From: Cyclobacteriaceae bacterium
GTDB lineage: Bacteria > Bacteroidota > Bacteroidia > Cytophagales > Cyclobacteriaceae
DNA: 8,052 bases
Assembly (NCBI GenBank): GCA_028279155.1
Contig: JANQST010000570.1
Location: 1-8,052, forward strand
Direction of reading: 5' to 3'
The notes under the pieces were generated by a model. It searched no databases. It was not told the origin of the DNA and saw only the letters and a list, made by a program, of their open reading frames with translations. Of the stretch, positions 5,218 through 8,052 are shown one piece after another; position 1 is the first letter of the stretch; each line of letters begins with the position of its first letter. The position numbers and the translations under genes were made by a program.

Positions 5218-5498
5218 CAGACAATGGAGGCTTTAATGCCGGCTGAAGAGATACCCTCTCTCATAGGTTTTAATTCTTCGTACATGCCTTTTTTTACTGA
5301 ACACTTCCCTTTGTAATGGATCAAATAGGTGCATTGTTCAGCTTGGGTAGTATCATGCTTGCATACTTTGATCAATGTTTGAATGACATGTTCAAATGTG
5401 TTGAAGTCGTCATTGAAAACCATTAGATCGCGTACTCCTTCGAGTGTGGTATCGTCCTCAACTTTAATTTCCTCCTCTATATCAAAATCTTCAGCCAT
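5217..5498 (-). CDS. clpS: ATP-dependent Clp protease adaptor ClpS
   Basis: ClpS delivers N-degron substrates to the ClpAP/ClpCP protease. The 93-residue protein has an acidic, flexible N-terminal extension (1-20), as adaptors do, then the core. FNDDFNTFEHVIQTLIKVC (28-46) carries the Asn29-Asp30-Asp31 binding loop. QAEQCTYLIHYKGKC (52-66) includes His61, which fits the pocket histidine. At the position of the usual gatekeeper methionine (M-E-F-V in proteobacterial ClpS) this protein has Phe35 in F-E-H-V. The NTFEHVI and HYKGKC forms are familiar in Bacteroidota ClpS. The start at 5498 is 16 nt downstream of a TAGTTTTG -7 element. The stop overlaps recR by one base, making a clpS-recR operon. 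The symporter gene is divergent. Confidence 0.92.
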   Translation of the reverse strand: MAEDFDIEEEIKVEDDTTLEGVRDLMVFNDDFNTFEHVIQTLIKVCKHDTTQAEQCTYLIHYKGKCSVKKGMYEELKPMREGISSAGIKASIV

Positions 5499-5514
5499 TT
5501 CTTTCGATTTTGTA

Positions 5515-5522
5515 CAAAACTA
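5515..5522 (-). promoter_or_regulatory. Candidate -7 element of the clpS-recR promoter
   Basis: TAGTTTTG on the minus strand fits TAnnTTTG and ends 16 nt before the clpS ATG, predicting a very short untranslated leader. A TTG occurs 16 nt upstream, closer than the usual 19-21 nt, so the -33 part is uncertain. Confidence 0.5.
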
Positions 5523-5526
5523 AGCA

Positions 5527-5558
5527 TTGCAATAAAATCAACCATGGAATGTAATTTG
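5527..5558 (+). promoter_or_regulatory. Possible promoter for the symporter operon
   Basis: TTG (5527-5529) is followed 22 nt later by TAATTTG (5552-5558), which is one base shorter than the TAnnTTTG consensus. It lies 27 nt before the symporter ATG. The palindrome ATTGCAAT (5526-5533) and a second TTGCAAT (5556-5562) flank the spacer, so a shared regulator site is possible. It is back to back with the clpS promoter. Confidence 0.3.
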
Positions 5559-5585
5559 CAATTCTATTTTTAAAATCAAAATTGC

Positions 5586-7028
5586 ATGAGCCCAATCCTG
5601 GTCGGCACTATCATTCTTGGCTATTTTCTTCTCTTAATTGGCATATCATGGCTTACTACCCGAAATACAGCCGATAATGATTTCTACACAGCCAATCGAC
5701 AATCCAAATGGTACCTGGTGGCATTCGGTATGATCGGGGCTTCCTTATCAGGAGTGACATTCATTTCCGTTCCCGGAGAAGTGGCCAACTCTAACTTCTA
5801 TTACTTCCAGGTTGTTCTTGGCTACCTGGTTGGATATTTCGTAATTGCACGAGTTCTTTTACCTCTTTATTACAGGCTAAACTTAGTATCGATCTATACC
5901 TACCTTGAAGACCGATTTGGTTTCTGGTCTTACAAATCCGGTGCATTTTTCTTCCTGGTTAGCAGGGTAATTGGTGCCTCGTTTAGGTTGTTTCTGGTTG
6001 CTGGTGTTCTTCAAATAGCATTTTTTGATGCTTACAATCTTCCTTTTTGGATATCAGTAATTACAACCATCCTACTGATATGGCTATACACCTTTCGGGG
6101 TGGTATCAAGACAATCGTTTGGACCGATACTTTACAAACCACCTTTATGATCCTGGCGGTAATCATTAGTATCATTTTCATAAAGGATGAGCTTAGCCTG
6201 AGTTGGGTAGAATTAAACTCAAATCTCTTTTCAGATACTCGAACAACAATTTTTAACTGGGATTGGCAAAGTGGAAGAAACTTCTTTAAGCAATTTTTCT
6301 CAGGAGCTTTTATCGCCATCGTCATGACCGGGCTCGATCAGGATATGATGCAGAAGAACCTGACCTGCAAGAACATTGGTGAAGCACAGAAAAATGTTTT
6401 TTGGTTTTGTGTTGTGCTTGTGATCGTGAATTTTCTATTCCTTAGTCTTGGGGTTCTATTGTACCAATTTGCTGAAGCAAAAGCAATCAGTCTTCCGGCG
6501 CGAACCGATAATGTTTTTCCATTTTTAGCCGTCAACGAATTTTCGACTATTGCGGCTGTGACATTTCTGCTTGGGATTACTGCTGCAGCTTATTCCAGTG
6601 CTGACTCCGCCTTGACTGCTCTCACTACATCTTTCTGCGTTGATTTTCTGGGCTTTAAACCAGAAAACTATAAAGACAAAAAAAAATTAAGGATTTCTGT
6701 TCATTTAGGGTTCTCAATCCTTCTCTTTTTCGTTATCCTCATTTTTCAGGCAATAAACGATCAAAGTGTAATCAATTCAATATTCATAGCTGCTGGTTAT
6801 ACATATGGACCATTGCTTGGTCTATTCGGCTTTGGTATTTTGACGAGGCTAAAGTTAAATGACAAGTATGTGCCTTGGGTCTGCATAATCTCTCCTATTA
6901 TGAGTTACGTTATTAATCTTAATTCCGAATCGTGGCTAGGCGGCTATAAATTTGGGTTTGAGATTTTAATCTTAAACGGCCTATTAACATTTGTCGGGCT
7001 CTTTTTAATTCGTCAGAAGTCATTGTAA
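5586..7028 (+). CDS. Sodium/solute symporter (SSS family), substrate unknown
   Basis: A 480-residue inner-membrane transporter of the SSS (SLC5-like) family, which uses the sodium gradient to import sugars, amino acids, vitamins or similar solutes. About 13 hydrophobic helices are visible, the usual number, starting at 5-24, 42-61, 73-95 and 116-147. The last lies at about 456-475. The unwound first core helix appears as FGMIGASLSGVTFISVPGEV (47-66). The family signature FRGGIKTIVWTDTLQ (170-184) is clear. AAYSSADSALTALTTSF (334-350) has Ser337 and Ser338 where the Na2-site Ser/Thr pair of this family falls. Substrate cannot be read from sequence. The ATG at 5586 begins right before the first helix. 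The next gene starts 10 nt after the stop, so the two are probably co-transcribed and the secreted protein may act in the same process. Confidence 0.95.
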   Translation: MSPILVGTIILGYFLLLIGISWLTTRNTADNDFYTANRQSKWYLVAFGMIGASLSGVTFISVPGEVANSNFYYFQVVLGYLVGYFVIARVLLPLYYRLNLVSIYTYLEDRFGFWSYKSGAFFFLVSRVIGASFRLFLVAGVLQIAFFDAYNLPFWISVITTILLIWLYTFRGGIKTIVWTDTLQTTFMILAVIISIIFIKDELSLSWVELNSNLFSDTRTTIFNWDWQSGRNFFKQFFSGAFIAIVMTGLDQDMMQKNLTCKNIGEAQKNVFWFCVVLVIVNFLFLSLGVLLYQFAEAKAISLPARTDNVFPFLAVNEFSTIAAVTFLLGITAAAYSSADSALTALTTSFCVDFLGFKPENYKDKKKLRISVHLGFSILLFFVILIFQAINDQSVINSIFIAAGYTYGPLLGLFGFGILTRLKLNDKYVPWVCIISPIMSYVINLNSESWLGGYKFGFEILILNGLLTFVGLFLIRQKSL

Positions 7029-7038
7029 TTTTATTAAT

Positions 7039-8052
7039 ATGAGAAAATTGGCTCTACTATTGGTCATTAGCACCTTCAATTGTTTATCACAAGGCAAGTT
7101 GCAAGTGACTGACTTTGTTTTTTTCAACAACTTGGATGTGCCAGCAAGCGCCAATCTTCCAAATTACTTCAATGGAAGCCCAGAGGGATTGGACCAAATA
7201 AAATCTCAGCTTTCATCACTGCTAAATGAAAATTACAATGTAAATGAATCGTTATTCTACAATGAAGGAATCAATTTTATTAACAATTCCGACAAAGCGG
7301 GTGCTGGGAAACCCTATAAGGAAAATCATAAATCCCTGACAAAAAAAGGCGATTATGATCACTATTTTTTAGCGATTAGCTCAATTTCATCGGATGGTCA
7401 ATTCGATAGATTTTTGTTCAAAACTGAAGTCAAGCTTTCAAATTCAAAAGGGAAGAAAGTCTATAGCAATACCGTTGAAATACCTTTTTCTGCCAGATTC
7501 AAAAATGATGAGCTCTCAACAAAAGACCTGGTTAGTAGTACTGATTTTTTTAAGTTATTTGCAACTGCTATTTCAAAAGCATTCGAAGAAGGTAAAGAAA
7601 AGCCTGAGTCGCAGACGTTCTATCGCCCCAAGGACCCACAGTTTGATGAGTTTATTGCCAATGCCTCGTACTATACCTTGAAGGGATTTCTTTCTCCAAA
7701 TCCTGTGTTGGTTGACGATGATAGCGAGATTGCGATTCGTATCACGAGCAGTGACTCTGAAGTTGACATCACTAAGGCAAATGAGGGAATGCTCCTACAT
7801 GGAAAGAGGCTTGAAACACCTATCGTATCCAGCTATAGAAATCCAATGTCAACTGATTATTGGGTCACACTTGTTCAAGGTAAGGTAAACAGTGGTTTCG
7901 AAGATCTGAACCTTGCACCATCTGCTGATATCTTTCTCTCTTTCAACAGCCAACCAGGAGCTAGTGAAGAACCTCCGCTCCTTTTCAGGCTTATCAACGG
8001 AAGGTTTACTGGAAAATTAGACTCAAAAACATACATGATAAGTTTTGATCCT
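7039..8052 (+). CDS. Secreted protein of unknown function, partial (C-terminus outside window)
   Basis: An open frame of 338 codons from ATG 7039 to the window edge without a stop. The N-terminus MRKLALLLVISTFNCLSQGK is a classical signal peptide, with likely cleavage near Ser-Gln/Gly-Lys. The Cys at residue 15 is not in a good lipobox. The mature part is soluble and rich in Ser, Asn, Asp and Lys, as in periplasmic or outer-membrane proteins of Bacteroidota. A first part (about 25-200) runs from VTDFVFFNNLDVPASANLP to KLFATAISKAFEEG. After a link containing FYRPKDPQFDEF there is a second part that looks beta-rich. I recognise no family or motif. It lies 10 nt after the symporter gene, so it is probably in the same operon. 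No internal repeats or cysteine pairs are seen. Confidence 0.85.
   Translation, partial: MRKLALLLVISTFNCLSQGKLQVTDFVFFNNLDVPASANLPNYFNGSPEGLDQIKSQLSSLLNENYNVNESLFYNEGINFINNSDKAGAGKPYKENHKSLTKKGDYDHYFLAISSISSDGQFDRFLFKTEVKLSNSKGKKVYSNTVEIPFSARFKNDELSTKDLVSSTDFFKLFATAISKAFEEGKEKPESQTFYRPKDPQFDEFIANASYYTLKGFLSPNPVLVDDDSEIAIRITSSDSEVDITKANEGMLLHGKRLETPIVSSYRNPMSTDYWVTLVQGKVNSGFEDLNLAPSADIFLSFNSQPGASEEPPLLFRLINGRFTGKLDSKTYMISFDP

Noticed and set aside
6032..6535. Leftward frames inside the symporter gene
   Set aside because: Antisense to conserved SSS helices and signature, so they are shadows.
7394..7681. Rightward 95-codon frame within the secreted-protein gene
   Set aside because: Out of frame with the long open frame from 7039, which has a signal peptide and no stop up to the window edge.
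1..8052. Defence system, prophage, insertion sequence or CRISPR array
   Set aside because: Both strands were read for transposase, nuclease or toxin motifs, long repeats and spacer arrays. None was found, and the genes are mainly housekeeping.

Overview
The window looks like chromosomal DNA from a member of the Bacteroidota, probably a marine Cytophagales-type bacterium. The evidence is an AT-rich base composition, genes that lack Shine-Dalgarno sequences, several promoter elements of the Bacteroidota type (TAnnTTTG at -7, in one case with TTTG 19 nt upstream), and the Bacteroidota form of ClpS. No mobile element, CRISPR array or phage gene was seen. Most of the region is ordinary housekeeping sequence. 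The least-explained part is a small regulator and membrane-protein cassette in the middle.

Positions 1-3194 are read leftward. From right to left this block holds murF (peptidoglycan precursor ligase), a DUF2461 protein whose start overlaps the murF stop by 4 nt, a tRNA-Val(UAC) gene with a near-consensus Bacteroidota promoter and a hairpin on each side, and the 5' 278 codons of an RsgA-type ribosome-assembly GTPase that runs off the left edge.

Positions 3195-3578 hold a degenerate REP-like inverted repeat, a perfect 16-bp palindrome and a small rightward gene for a two-helix membrane protein.

Positions 3579-4602 hold a leftward cassette: an Rrf2-family regulator with three cysteines, then two very small membrane proteins 2 nt apart. 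Palindromes built from TCGGA/TCCGA half-sites lie in front of the regulator and in front of the first membrane protein. At the regulator the half-sites exactly bracket a TAAATTTG -7 box. This suggests an autoregulated, redox- or NO-sensing unit with undescribed membrane effectors.

Positions 4603-5498 hold clpS and recR, read leftward and coupled through a TGATG overlap. Across an 87-bp divergent promoter region, a rightward pair follows: a sodium/solute symporter (SSS family) and, 10 nt later, a secreted protein of unknown function that is cut by the right edge.
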